Positions 10,885 to 21,607 are shown, numbered from the stretch's first letter. The stretch is 64,000 nt of DNA from Aradus depressus (GCA_963662175.1 OY759215.1:14931079-14995078); one strand, 5' to 3'. The notes: generated from the letters alone by a model not told the origin. Program-made: numbers and translations.

Positions 10885-11810
10885 GTAGTACTAGGGGGTG
10901 GATTCGGGGCAAGTTTCAACACAAAAAACTCTAATAACTTCCGGTGTAGTGAACACGAAATTTCATATGTACAGTAAACTCCCGATTATCCGCGGGATTG
11001 ACTGGCGTGGATACCGCGGATAATCGAATTTCGTGGATACCGCGGATAAGCCGCAAAATTGCCGATAATGGTTAAACAAAGGCCGAAGGCACTAAAAAAA
11101 CGACACACAAGTAGTGCTTTAAATAAGTTTATTGTACAATAATAGGACGTACCTGATAACAAAACTCAATCAATGTCATGTAGGTTATTAAAAAGTCATG
11201 TTTACTGTTTAACAAAAAGTCAGTCATTTGCTTTTGCTTTTTCGTTTCAGGCGATTCACTCGGATGCTAAGTAAGCAAACATCTGCAGTGCCGCTAGTCG
11301 CGTCCAAAACTGCTCAAGCACACACTACGTATATACCGATATATGCACTGCACAGTAATACTGAACTACATAAACGTTTTGTACTGTACATACATTATTA
11401 AGTGTACTGTACTGTATGTATATTTGTGATTTACGATTTTTATTAAGTTTAAGTGTGTATTTAGTAACTTTGTTTCAATTTTTGTGAAATAATTTTGGTT
11501 TCAAAACCTTTCTTTTTTATAAAAATGCCTCCTACAAGCACCGCGGATAATCGAGAGTTTACTGTATATTCAAAGCCTCGACACTTATTATTTTGAGCGG
11601 AATCAGACGAAGAGAAGGGGGGCTCAACCCAAAAACTCTAATGACTGGCGATGTAATGAATGTATCGACACAAAATATAGTTTGAGGTTTCAGAAACCAC
11701 TATGTAAGTCAAGTATTGAGTTTTAGCCCAAACGGTCGAATGGCTTTGAAGGGAGACCGAAAACGTTATTGATTAATTGGTGCTGGGGAAGTATATAGCT
11801 GGTGATTCAT
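10885..11810 (+). mobile_element. Family A copy split by a pogo-like MITE
   Basis: The element runs 10885-10969, is interrupted at 10972-11564, and resumes at about 11567 with matching order: AATTTCATATGT, TTCAAAGCC, GGAATCAGACGAAG, GATGTAATGAATGTATCGAC, AGCCCAAACGGTCGAATGG and GGGGAAGTATATAGC, ending TGGTGATTCATTTTTT. Two core modules remain. The target context proves the MITE is younger than this copy. Confidence 0.85.
10972..11564. mobile_element. pogo/Tigger-like MITE with TA target duplication
   Basis: The ends are CAGTAAACTCCCGATTATCC and, reversed, CAGTAAACTCTCGATTATCC, flanked by TA at 10970-10971 and 11565-11566. CAGTAAACTCTCGATTATCCG-type ends are characteristic of pogo/Tigger elements. 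The body (593 bp) has no transposase frame. Additional copies of CGTGGATACCGCGGATAA sit in tandem next to the left end. Confidence 0.85.
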
Positions 11811-12690
11811 TTTTTATTATTATTAATTATTATCATGAATCCTGTTACCATATTATAATTTAACAGAATATTATAACTATATCTTCTCTTTTTGCCTGTC
11901 TCCATTCTCCAATTCTGTTTTCCCCTTTTGTACTCCCAATTTCCAGATTTATCTCAGCTTCTCTCTTCTGTAGCTTCCCTTTCATTTACATTAAAGCCCT
12001 TCCTCTAATCCCAGAGTTAACATTCAAGTGACCTCTAGCCTCCCAGTTTATTGTTCTCATTAAATCCCCAGTATCAGCCTGCCCTTCACAGGTCTTGTCC
12101 AAATTAACAATTATTTCATGAGCCCTGTAGGTATATTGTTATTTCACTCTTTACAATTTCAGATATTTTTACCTTTAATGAAATATTTAAAGTCTCAAAA
12201 TATTTGACAGAGTATCTCCATTGTTATAAGCTTTCAGGAAGTGTTTATTTTACAGGCTTTTCGTTGTGATTTCATACGATTAGAACCAATATATATACGG
12301 TCGGTTATGAAAAGATACAATATTTACAATAATATTTATTAATTTATTAACATATTCACAACGATAGAACATTTGTCACTAGTGATTGTGATATTGAGCG
12401 GTGGCAAGTGTTTGGCTGTACTGCTGAGGTGTCTTTACAATAATTTAAATTAAAAACTGTATTTATTATTATTATTATTATTGTAGATGTTGATTAGCGA
12501 CTGTAGATTCTAATTTTAGGAATATTGAGGGTCAGTCCTTTGACTATATATTCCTACAATTATTGTTATTGTATTCATTTATTTTCTATTATTTATTTAT
12601 TTAATTTAATTTTTACTATTATTGTTATTATATACATAACATCTGTTTTTGTTATCATCAATTGTATTAGTGATTTGCTATTTACTTTAT
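11811..12690. other. Unassigned AT-rich interval
   Basis: I see TTA/ATT-rich sequence, an ATT microsatellite near 12463-12483 and no gene or element with clear ends. Confidence 0.3.
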
Positions 12691-12694
12691 AGAA

Positions 12695-12935
12695 TAAAGT
12701 TTCGCGGGAGAGCGAAAGGAGGGAGAGCCAAAACGCAATTGATTCATTGACATCATTCGTAATTGATTCATTCATGGTGGGAAGTACATTGCCGGTGATT
12801 CGACTGATGATGATAATCAGGGGGTGGGAAAATATGAAATTTCAGTGAAAACTGAACATCGAATTTCTGAAGGCTTATAACTTCCCCTATACATCGTGCT
12901 AGTTAGGGAAGTAAAAACTAGAATGGACCATTTAT
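12695..12935. mobile_element. Two family A ends, right end (+) abutting left end (-)
   Basis: A + strand right end (AGCGAAAGGAGGGAG to GCCGGTGATTCG at about 12801) is followed at 12820 by a reverse left end (TATGAAATTTCAGTGAAAAC to GTTAGGGAAGTAAAAAC at 12918). The arrangement suggests insertion or deletion at a family A end. Confidence 0.7.
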
Positions 12936-13154
12936 GGATCTTCGGAAGGAGGAAAATGGGAAAGTTCCGCCCAATAGCAATTAAGTTCACAAATAATCCT
13001 ATAGAGTTCCTATTTATATTTGTCAATCGATTCTACCTCTTATTGAATAAATCATTCATCCGACTTATAATTAATTGAGATTAGTTGAGAATGAATAAAA
13101 TCTTGATTCATGGTAAAGCTATTCATCTTAAATTATCTTCCCTTAATAGTTTTA

Positions 13155-13514
13155 AAAATATATTTTTAGGGGCGCCCGTAGCTCAGTGGTATGCGTGCTT
13201 GCCTTCTGAGCTCAAGATCGTGGGTTTGAAACCCGGTTCGAGGACTTAGTACATTTTATCTGGGAGGTGAAATAAACTTAAGCACTCCGTCCTTCCGAAT
13301 GGGACGTTAAGCGATGGTCCCGAGCCTGTACGGTGTCAGGTACTCCTGACACCTGCCCTAGGTGAATAAAAATTTAGAGTAGGCAAAATTTAGGACTCCC
13401 ACAGTGGAGTCGGGCTCATGTCCACCAGAGTGACGAAAGAGCGCTCTGGTAGTAGGCGAAATGACCTCGTAGTTAAAGGCCGGGCATGAGTCATAATAAC
13501 TAAAATATACTTTT
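13155..13514 (+). mobile_element. SINE-1, full length, with target duplication
   Basis: The body at 13169-13501 starts with a tRNA-like head: GCGCCCGTAGCTCAGTGG resembles the pol III A box and GGTTTGAAACCCGGTTCG the B box. The conserved SINE-1 body follows, ending GCATGAGTCATAATAACT. AAAATATATTTTT at 13155-13167 and AAAATATACTTTT at 13502-13514 form a 13-bp duplication with one mismatch. It has no coding capacity; mobilisation depends on a LINE. Confidence 0.92.
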
Positions 13515-13699
13515 CTTACAAATAAATTATTTTATATAGAAAGATGACATTTATGTACGTTTACATGATGGAAAATGAACAGCAAGAGAACAAGAAGTAT
13601 TGGGAGATCGAATCCAGGGAGGCAAGTATGGATAGGCCTCGTGCGATAGGCCTGGGGAGGGGGGCATTATGCGCCTTCAACCCAGCTATAGTAGACAAA

Positions 13700-13735
13700 A
13701 AAAAAAATCGTCGGTGAATCACAAGGTCAACATTT
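13700..13735 (-). repeat. Isolated family A right terminus
   Basis: An A-run followed by ATCGTCGGTGAATCACAAGG is the reverse of the family A right end (palindrome and T-run) with nothing else of the element attached. Confidence 0.5.
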
Positions 13736-14124
13736 AGGACTCCTACAGTAGACTTAACAGGGAAGGGATAAGAGGATTGGATGATTAGGTCCCTAGGTGT
13801 ACCAGCCCACCCGATTTATCTAAAGTGAAAATGAAATTGCCTGCTGATGCAGTTTCTTTCAGTAAACACACATGTTTTACTCACAGATAAAGTGTGTGCT
13901 AATCAAAGTGCCTTCAAAGCTATTATCGCCTTAAGTACCTACCTCCAGAGTTCTCTTGGTAATTAAGACTTCTCTGTTGACTGGCCCAAGCTTCCTTCTA
14001 CTACAATTCTCAGTACTTCTCCACAATTTACCCACCACTTACTTTGTTACTTCCTCAGTTACAGAAGTATGAGTATAGAGGACGATAGTTTAGGTTTCAA
14101 TAGAATTTCATGTTTTCTAGCTTC

Positions 14125-14450
14125 CTGGTGCGTAATAGCGTTCATTAGTTCATTCTAGTACACTCCGAACGTAATAGTGCTCAAAAGTTCACTCTCGTAC
14201 ACTGCTCCATGGTGCGTAATAGCGCTCATTAGTTCATTCTCGTACACTCCTTCGAAAGTTAATAGCGCTCAATAGTTCACTCGTACATTTCTCCATGGTC
14301 CGTAATAGCGCTCAATAGATAACTCGTACACTGCTCCTTGGTCCGTAATAGTGCTCATTAGTTCTCTTGTACACTCCCTTCATGGTCCGTAATAGCACTC
14401 AATAGTTTATTCTTGTATATAACTCCCATAGTAATAGCGTTTAATAGCTG
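14125..14450 (+). repeat. Minisatellite, about eight degenerate 43-bp units
   Basis: CGTAATAGCGCTCAATAGTT-like units start near 14131, 14170, 14215, 14258, 14301, 14344, 14388 and 14431. Most are spaced 43-45 bases apart and carry TCGTACACT and CCATGG-type spacers. Divergence between units is considerable, so the array is old. Confidence 0.85.
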
Positions 14451-14485
14451 AAACATTTACGCAATTACTAAATGTAATTAGTGTA

Positions 14486-14632
14486 TTATATCTGTGAAAT
14501 AAAATAAACTTGAGCACGCCGTCCTTCCGATGGAACGTTAGGCGATGGTCCCGAGCCTATACTATGTCAGGTACTCGATAAAGACCCATGCCCTAGGTGA
14601 ATAAAAATTAAGGGTCATGATAACTAACTTTA
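14486..14632 (+). mobile_element. SINE-1 fragment, no head and internally deleted
   Basis: It runs from AAATAAACTTGAGCACGCCG through GGTCCCGAGCCTATACTATG and CCCTAGGTGAATAAAAATTA, then jumps to GGTCATGATAACTAAC. The middle GAGTCGGGCTCATG and AGAGCGCTCT blocks are missing. Confidence 0.8.
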
Positions 14633-14635
14633 AAC

Positions 14636-14800
14636 AGGCATTTGAGGCGGCAGCTCAGAGGTAGCGTGCTCGTCTATTAAACTCAAGATCGCGGGTTCGA
14701 AACCTGGCCGGGGCTCTTTGGTATTTTATCTAGGGTTAAGCGATGGTCCCGAGCCTGTGCGATATCAGATACTCATTGAAGGCCTATATAACCTAACTAA
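14636..14800 (+). mobile_element. SINE-1 fragment with tRNA-like head
   Basis: It has a tRNA-like head (GGCAGCTCAGAGGTAGCGTG; GATCGCGGGTTCGAAACC) but the body stops after CGATATCAGATACTCATTG. The tail ATAACCTAACTAAAT is a degenerate CCTAA-type tail. It is adjacent to the previous fragment in the same orientation. Confidence 0.8.
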
Positions 14801-14914
14801 ATCAGTGCAGAAATGTGTTATACTTTTTTCAAAAAGAGAAGAGCAATGTTTAGTTATTTGTGTTTCTAGTATTGTTAAGAGGGAAAATAATAATAAAATA
14901 ATATTGTTTAGGAA

Positions 14915-14955
<41 letters not shown>

Positions 14956-15415
14956 GAATCCCCCCTTTGTTTAGAGGGTATGGGGGGGAATTGTCGGTGG
15001 TTTGGCCAAATAGTCAGGGTGGCATAGATCCAATCTGAGGGAGACACAGATCCCTTAATAAAATTTGAAATTCAGATGGCCGACCTTTGCTCTTCCGACT
15101 CCCGGGCCCTTCTTGTCGTCTGGAGAGGTTCGTCAGGCCCTACTAACCTAATGACTAAACTTTCTCTGACACTCCTAATTTAGTCATGACTCAAATGACT
15201 TCCCTCCATTATCTCAAAATTAACTTTTGCTTCAATAGTCCTCATGCTTATTACATTTTTATTTTTTTCTTACAGAAGAGTAACTTTTAGTTTTTTTACA
15301 TTTCAAAAAAAAAAAAAAAATTTATACTTAATGATAGAAAAAGACAAGGAGTGGATTTTTTGAAATTTTGAAAGAAATTTTTTTTTGAAAAGGAGAGAGG
15401 TTACTAATGATGAGC
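14800..15415. other. Long A-run and unassigned sequence
   Basis: An A-run of about 35 bases at 14919-14953 could be a retroelement tail. The following 14955-15260 is more GC-rich (GGGAATTGTCGG, TCTGGAGAGG) with no recognisable frame. A second A-run lies near 15306-15320. Confidence 0.3.
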
Positions 15416-15660
15416 ATTAGATTTTTTATCTGGGAGTTGGAAAAACCTTGAGCATGCCGTCCTTCGGATGGGAGGTTAAGTGATGGTCCCGAGCCTGTAT
15501 GATGTCAGGTACTCGTTAAAGACCCCTGCCCTAGGTGAATAAACCAAGGTAGGAAATATTGAGGTCTCCTGTCCACCAGAGTGACGAAAGAGCGCTCTGG
15601 TAGTGGGCGATATGATATATAGTTAAATCCCGGGGATGAGTCTCAATAACTAACTATAAC
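15416..15660 (+). mobile_element. SINE-1 copy without head
   Basis: It starts at ATTTTTTATCTGGGAG and continues through GCATGCCGTCCTTCGGATGG, ACTCGTTAAAGACCCC and AGAGTGACGAAAGAGCGCTC to GATGAGTCTCAATAACTAAC. A short internal deletion removes the GAGTCGGGCTCATG block. Confidence 0.85.
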
Positions 15661-15762
15661 TACAGACCAGACTTAAGTCATATTGATATTTCTGTAGTAA
15701 ATATTTCTAAGTAGAGTTAAAATTTTTATGCGTAGCGACGAAAAAAAAAAAAAAAAACTGAT

Positions 15763-15967
15763 GTGACCATTACAGGACTTTCTTATACCAACCATGCTCT
15801 TTCCCCCTTCTCAAAAGTATTTCATATTGGCATTACTGGGTATAAGAATGTCTATTCTCAAGATAACGCTATACAAAGAGACAAAATGAAATTATTTTTC
15901 TGAAGGGGAGTGGGAGAGAGAGTGATCTGTAAGCGTTGTTGGTATAAGAAAATCCTACAATGACCAC
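15763..15967. mobile_element. Short palindromic MITE-like element
   Basis: The ends TGACCATTACAGGACTTTC and, reversed, TGGTCATTGTAGGATTTTC are inverted repeats, and both continue TTATACCAAC. Internal inverted similarity (TTTCCCCCTTCTC versus GAAGGGGAGTGGG) extends further. The element is about 205 bp with no coding sequence. A related sequence lies at 61697-61870. The superfamily is not determined. Confidence 0.65.
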
Positions 15968-16487
15968 GTCACAAATATTTTCCTCAACTTTTTATAATTT
16001 TTTAAAAAAACTACCAATTAAAGGACTTATTAGCGATTGGAAATCTTATAACGAACAATTTTGATTAAGAATTAATTTGGCGACAGGACTAACCGTTTTC
16101 GAGTAAATCAAGGATACGTCTAAAAATATATGATTCAAAACCACACTTCAAGTTGGTTTTCGGCATAATCTGTACCATTTTGGAAAAAACTAGGCAAGTA
16201 CAAAATCACAGGTTTTCAGGGCAACGCTTTGAAGTTTTCTGTTTTCAGTGTGAATCGAATTTTTTGATAAATTATTTTTCCAACCGCCATTTTTCAACGA
16301 GATATTATCTCGAAAACCGGACTACCTGTAAAAAATCTTAGTTCATATAAATGATGTATTTTAGTATTCTCTAGATCAGGTTGTCATATTTATACGTTTG
16401 TCAGGTTACTTGAGGTTACCTATGACTATGACTGTGTGACATCCTGTACCCTAGGGAAGGCCTGCGGAGGCGTAATTGCTTAACACG

Positions 16488-16890
16488 TCGATTTTCAGTC
16501 AAATCAGCCAGAGGGGGGGGGGGGTTTGGGGGGAGCCTCAACTCAAAAACTATAATAACTGCCATTGTAAATCATGTACGGACAATATTTCACATGTGAA
16601 TTAAAAATTCATGAAATTTCATATTTATGACGACATAAACCTGTAAAATTACAGCGATATCGACTGAAGGAAAGGGGGGTTCAGGGGAGGGGGCTCAATT
16701 CAAAAACCTTAATAACTGCCGATGTAATGAATTCATCGACATAGAATTTAGTATGAGGATTTAGGAGCTCCTTTGTCAGTCAAATTTTGAATATGTGGGA
16801 GCAACGAGGTGCAACGAAAAGTTAATGTTAAAGTTAATGGATTAAATCGTTTTGGGGAAGTACCTTGCCAGTGATTCACTAACGATTTTT
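16488..16890 (+). mobile_element. Family A copy lacking its left end
   Basis: It begins GATTTTCAGTCAAATCAGCC, has an expanded G-run near 16514-16525, and shows core modules near 16557 (AACTGCCATTGTAAATCATG) and 16714 (AACTGCCGATGTAATGAATT). It ends GAAGTACCTTGCCAGTGATT followed by a T-run, the expected right terminus. Confidence 0.8.
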
Positions 16891-17453
16891 TTATAACTAT
16901 TCAAAACGTTTCAAGCTGATAGAACCAGGAAGATTTGCAGTGCTTTGGAATTCCGATCGACTGTAGCCTCAGTCTTTAGTCTTTAAAGTCAAAAAGTTCT
17001 CCAATTACAAAGTTGGAAAGCTGAGAATTCTTCTTTATGCCGCCATTGAATCAGACCAATTTCAATTAATTCTGTAATTAAACTTCAAGTATTGTTGAAA
17101 GATTCTAAAAAAAAAAAATTAAATCATTCAAATTATTGTTTACTAGCTGGTTTTGATTTTAGGAATAAGTAGAAATTTTCAATGATTTTGAGGCCGGTGG
17201 TTTGTTGGTTGGTTTGTTAGGGGCGAACAACTACCTTGTTATATTTCTTGGTGGTAGGCAGATGTAGTGGACTAACTTGTTAAATAAGTAATAAGATTTA
17301 TCAGTCTCACATATTTTTTATTTATACCACAACTAATTTCGGCAATTTGCGAGCTTTTACAGTTCAATCATTAAGTTAAAAATAAAATATAACAATTTAA
17401 AAATACGTAACAATTATCAAAGGTACAATAAGTTACAAAATGGGGCCCTCATC

Positions 17454-17753
17454 TTGAGACCGAAAGATAAAGTTGAGTTTCCAGATAGAAGTGGTGTCTA
17501 CCGAATTACCTGCGAATGTGGGGCCGCCTACGTCGGCCAGTCAGGTCGAAAGATTTCTACAAGAATAGGGGAACATTTACCCAGGTCTAGTAGAGTGTCC
17601 GACTTCAAAGACCACCTCATAGCCACAGGTCACAGGTTTTTGGCCGACAAAAATGTGGAATTTTTACATTTCGTAGATAAAGGTCCCACACTCGACTGGT
17701 TCGAAAAATTAGAAATTAAGAAATGTCTAAAAACAAAAAAGACCTCTGCTTAA
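17454..17753 (+). pseudogene. Penelope-like element GIY-YIG endonuclease domain (partial)
   Basis: The frame of about 99 codons carries the GIY-YIG nuclease signature as GVYRITCECGAAYVGQSG. Then come the conserved arginine in RKISTRIGEH, a histidine-rich middle (KDHLIATGH) and a glutamate in LDWFEKLEI, with a basic C-terminus and a TAA stop. In Penelope-like proteins this domain follows the reverse transcriptase and nicks target DNA. Here it has no upstream polymerase and no true start codon, so it is the 3' portion of a 5'-truncated copy. The domain itself looks undamaged. Confidence 0.88.
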
Positions 17754-18061
17754 ATAGGATAACTCAATTTGAAACCCCCCCCCTTCCTGAGCTTTGTTTT
17801 GGGGAGTGGGAGTCTTCCAGTTAGCCAGTGTCCAGCTGGTCCCTGATGATACTCGATCGTATCCCTTGACCTCTTCTCTAGAAAGGTATTTTTATTCAGA
17901 ATATTTTAATTTATTGTTCTGTTTTTAATACAAATTTTGTAACTTATTGTAATTGTTACGTATTTTTAAATTGTTATATTTTATTTTTAACTTAATGATT
18001 GACATGAACTGTAAAAGCTCGCAAATTCTAATTTAATTTTGGTTTATGTATGTTCAGATTC

Positions 18062-18100
18062 ACCACCTGATGATGGCAAATTGCCGAAACTAGTTGTGGT
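18062..18100 (+). ncRNA. Hammerhead ribozyme-like motif in Penelope terminal repeat
   Basis: The order is ACCAC, CTGATGA, TGGCAAATTGCC, GAAAC, TAGTT, GTGGT. ACCAC pairs with GTGGT (stem I, 5 bp), CTGATGA and GAAA are the conserved core, and GGCAA/TTGCC forms stem II. A very short AC..GU stem III with a GUU cleavage triplet is possible. Hammerheads with a minimal stem III are known from Penelope-like elements. One extra U between the core and stem II and the non-optimal GUU leave activity uncertain. Confidence 0.6.
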
Positions 18101-18166
18101 ATAAATAAAAAATATGTGAGACTGATAAATCTTATTACTTATTTAACTACCTTGTTATATTACTTG

Positions 18167-18925
18167 TCCTAACCGAGCCAGCGAACAAATGACGAAAACA
18201 GCCATGATGGGATCCCACAGAGGGCCGGGGGGACCGGGGAAGGGCAAAGCACAGGACCCAGGGCAACCAACGAACAGGCAGGCCAGGCCAGGGGACAACA
18301 GCAACACCGGGCCACTCTCTCAAGTATATGTAAGCACTTAGCTTAATCGTGGAGATAGGAGGGCTTGAAGATGAGGATTTGCATGTGAGGAGAACCGGTG
18401 GTTTGTGACTACGTTTGAACTGGGCGTATAAGGATGCTATTTGTGAAATTCTATGAATAGCCGATCAATCGTTAAAAAGTTCACATTAATTTTATATTTC
18501 GTCCCCCCCCCCCCCCCCCCCCCCATTTGTTAAATATTTGAGACGCGTATTTAGCTTGATTGACAATCGGGCTTATAAGGTTGTTACCTATGAAATGTCG
18601 TACCGATTCAGTATTTTTTGCCCCAACATGTTTCAAACACACTGACAGACAAAACAACAGTTAAAAACTTATTGAAGGCTATCTGTTATATATAGGCATA
18701 TCCTGTCGTCGACTTTTTTATAACTTTTTATTGCCAAAGTTCCTCCATACATCATTTTGATATATTGTCATCGGTTTAGGCAGCGTATGCAATAAATGAC
18801 GCCAGGACGGCCGTTTCTTCTCCGACTTGCTGTATTTTTACCATCGAAATATGAAATATTCAAATCGGTTAAGTAGTTTTCGAGATTACTTGAAATAACA
18901 AAAAAAGAAACTATCTAATAATATA
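18167..18925. other. GC-rich patch then unassigned sequence with a 22-C run
   Basis: Positions 18175-18320 are unusually GC-rich (GGGCCGGGGGGACC, GGCAGGCCAGGCCAGGGG). A C-run occupies 18503-18524. No frame or element could be assigned. Confidence 0.35.
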
Positions 18926-19119
18926 GGGGCGCCGGTAGCTCAGTGGTATGCGTGCTTGCTTACTGAGATCAAGATCGCGGGTTCAAAACCCGGCCGAGAT
19001 CCTAAGTTTATTTTATCTGGGAGGTAAAAAAAAATAAGCAGTCCCGAGCCTGTACGATGTCAGGTACTCGTTAAAGGCCCCTACCCCACGTGAGGTACCT
19101 CTTAGTTACTTATTCATAA

Positions 19120-19660
19120 GTCTACTATATTCGCCTACGAATAAAGGCAAAATGTATGGACTGTTATTAAGTTCACTATATTCGCCCTACGAATAAAAAA
19201 AGAAATGCATAGACTGTTATTTGAGGAGTTTGGAGCCAGAGCGGACCAACCCACAATTTTTCGGCAAATGAGTTATTACCATCCTGATGTTGGCATAGGT
19301 TCCCTTTTTTCAAAACCAGTGTGGATCACTTAGTTTCTTCACTTCAGTGATAGATAGCAGCACTTTAAGTTTAGTCCACAAATATTTTGTGCATTGATTT
19401 TCAAAGTCACAATGGATCATACGGCCTTCAAAAACTTTATAGAACACAAAAAGGGATCACTCATCCAATACTATTCTAAAATTTCAAATATAAATAAATA
19501 TTTGGGGCCCATTTATGGAGATAAACAAAATGTACTCAATTTTCAATTGCCATTTTCTTCCTGTTCAGTTTTAACTAGTTGGTCCGCTCTGGCTCCAAAC
19601 TCCTCATTTAGTCCACTATTCGGCCTACGAAAAAAAAAAAAAATGCATGGTTATTAAGTT
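19120..19660 (+). repeat. Tandem repeat of about 54 bp, three units, split by a MITE
   Basis: Units share CTATATTCGCCTACGAATAA and GACTGTTATTAAGTTC. Two are contiguous at about 19120-19221 and a third (CCACTATTCGGCCTACGAAA) lies on the far side of the inserted element at 19607-19658. The array sits inside a SINE-1 copy. Confidence 0.75.
19222..19606. mobile_element. 385-bp MITE with perfect 29-bp terminal inverted repeats
   Basis: TGAGGAGTTTGGAGCCAGAG followed by CGGACCAAC (19222-19250) is the exact reverse complement of the right end (19578-19606). The interior is AT-rich and has only a chance frame. The target duplication is not obvious (T-rich on both sides), so the superfamily is open. 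Perfect ends point to a young copy. Confidence 0.85.
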
Positions 19661-20327
19661 CCAAGTGAATAAAAATTTTGAGTAGGCAAAATTTAGGAGT
19701 AGAGTCGAGCTCATGTTCCCCCGGAAAGAGCGCTCTGGTAGTAGGCAACATGAACTTGTAGTTAAAAGCCCGGGCATGAGTCATAATAACTAACCAACTA
19801 TGACTATAGGTTATAATAGTGTAAAGTTGTGTGTTTTCTCCTCATAGTTAGCTTTTTAGCCTACTCAGGCATAATGTGGACAAATTGACGGGGTTAGATT
19901 CAAAGTGGCCTAAGTGACATTTTAAAAACTTTGAAGAAACTGTGCATTAAGTTCTTAACTGATTTAAAAATTAATTTATCGAAACCGGAAATATTTTGAC
20001 TTCTGCTTTTATGGTGAAAGTTGCTGTTAGCAAACCATAAAATTGAATACAAATCTTAATTTCAAGGTCATTATTGATATGTTTAAGTTACTTGTTCAAG
20101 TCACCAAAATGTAATAAGTGATTTGGCACTATACTACTAGATCTCAGCACTGGATAGGATTTCACTTGTACAACTTCTTTCCTGAACAGAAAAATTTTCA
20201 AAAAAATCACATACCATTTTGATTCTAACCCCGTCAATTATCACCATAGAGAAATGACAAATTACTCAGAAAATGTCTCAATTTAAGACAAATCTGAGAG
20301 AATGTCGTCTTTTTGGAGAGCAAACAC

Positions 20328-20385
20328 TCAAATGATTAATTCGTGGTGGGGAAGTACATTGTGATGATTCACCGACGTGTTGACA
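20328..20385 (+). repeat. Isolated family A right terminus
   Basis: ATTAATTCGTGGTGGGGAAG, TACATTG and GATTCACCGACGTG are the family A right end only. Confidence 0.6.
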
Positions 20386-20682
20386 AATCTGGAAGAAATC
20401 TTTTAAACTACAGTATTTTGCAGATTATTGTTCCAGTTCCTCCAATTGTCGATTCCTGTTATACCTCTGAAGATTCACTCCTTTCAGAAATCTGATAAAT
20501 GTTTAATTTAGTCCGGAAAAGAATTTTCATTCCTAAAAAAAAAAAAACTTTGTATATAAGTAAGCTTTTTCTAATACTACCCCACCTAACTTTTAAAGGA
20601 ATTCATGGGAATTAACTTTTCAATGGTTCCTCCTCACTGGAATTTTTTAGGAAAATATTCTTTCTTTATTTGGGAATAAAGA

Positions 20683-21290
20683 AATCGACCGAAGGGAATG
20701 GGGGATTAGGGAGGAATCTTAACATAAAAGCTCTGATAACAGCCGATAGAATGAATGTATCGACACGAAATTTAATAAGTATGAATAAAACCCCATAAAG
20801 ACAACACCTATCGATTTTCAGCTAAATCGGACAAAAGGAAGGGGGATAAGGAGAGAGGCTTAACTCAAATATATAATAACTGCCGTTTTAATGAATGTAT
20901 CGATATATTATTTCATATGAATTCAAATCTCCATAAGGATGACACTTTTTAAATTAGGAAGGGGAGGCGGGGATCAGAGAGCACTCAACTCCAATAACCG
21001 CCGATGTAATGAATGTATCGGCATGAAATTTCATATTTAAAGTGAAAACCCTAATGAAGACATAACTTATCAAACTTCAGCTATATTAACTGAAGGGAAG
21101 GAGATTCAGGGGAGGGGATTCAATTCAAAAACGTACGAAGTGCCGATGTAATGAATAATGAATTTATAGGCACAAAATTTAGTATGGGGATTTAGGCGCC
21201 CCTAAGTAAGTCATCTGTTGAATAATATCTGTTTTGGTTTTGTAGGGGTAGTGAATAATTAATTGATTAGTTCGTTCTGAGGAAGTACAG
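20683..21290 (+). mobile_element. Family A copy with four core modules
   Basis: Core modules begin near 20740, 20878, 20996 and 21138. Each consists of a C/T/G variant of AACTGCCGATGTAATGAATG followed by TATCGACA..AAATTT, then AAAACCCCATAA, GACGACACCTAT and ATTTTCAGC. Spacing is about 118-142. The right end (TTAGTTCGTTCTGAGGAAGT) is truncated before the palindrome. Confidence 0.85.
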
Positions 21291-21607
21291 AAATTTGCAG
21301 ACAACTTTTTTTTTATATTATTCTTTTTTCCCGTCCATGTATTTGTGATAACCCTATTATTTATAGGTATGTTTCTACCTATGTACCTACTTAGGTATAT
21401 TATTTTATTCCTTCTATATGAGAGAACAAAGACTATGATTCCTCCACTCCTTTCTACGTCTGTTTTATTCTATACAATAAGGGATGAATTAAAAAGAAGA
21501 GAAGAATAGAACGATTATTCAAGTTGGTGGCGTGGTAGTCGATAAGGGTAACTACTTAATCATTCAACCTTGAAATCTATTGAATTTGAGAAATACCTAA
21601 TTTAAGA

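Larger units (their letters stand above)
17229..18166 (+). mobile_element. Penelope-like retroelement with inverted terminal repeats and 22-bp target duplication
   Basis: AACTACCTTGTTATATT then TCTTG (17229-17250) recurs as AACTACCTTGTTATATT then ACTTG (18145-18166), so the element occupies about 17251-18144. Its two terminal repeats are in opposite orientation: the left block at 17288-17440 is the reverse complement of parts of 17935-18144. Both contain TATAAATAAAAAATATGTGA and ATTGTTACGTATTTTTAAAT in one or the other direction. Inverted or partial terminal repeats are common in Penelope-like elements. Only the endonuclease domain lies between them; the reverse transcriptase is missing. Confidence 0.85.
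18926..19805 (+). mobile_element. SINE-1 interrupted by a tandem repeat and a MITE
   Basis: The head and first half (GGCGCCGGTAGCTCAGTGG to TACCCCACGTGAG) lie at 18926-19092. The second half (AAGTGAATAAAAATTTTGAG to GCATGAGTCATAATAACTAA) lies at 19659-19795. The intervening 565 bp holds the 54-bp-type tandem repeat and the TIR element described separately. Confidence 0.82.
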
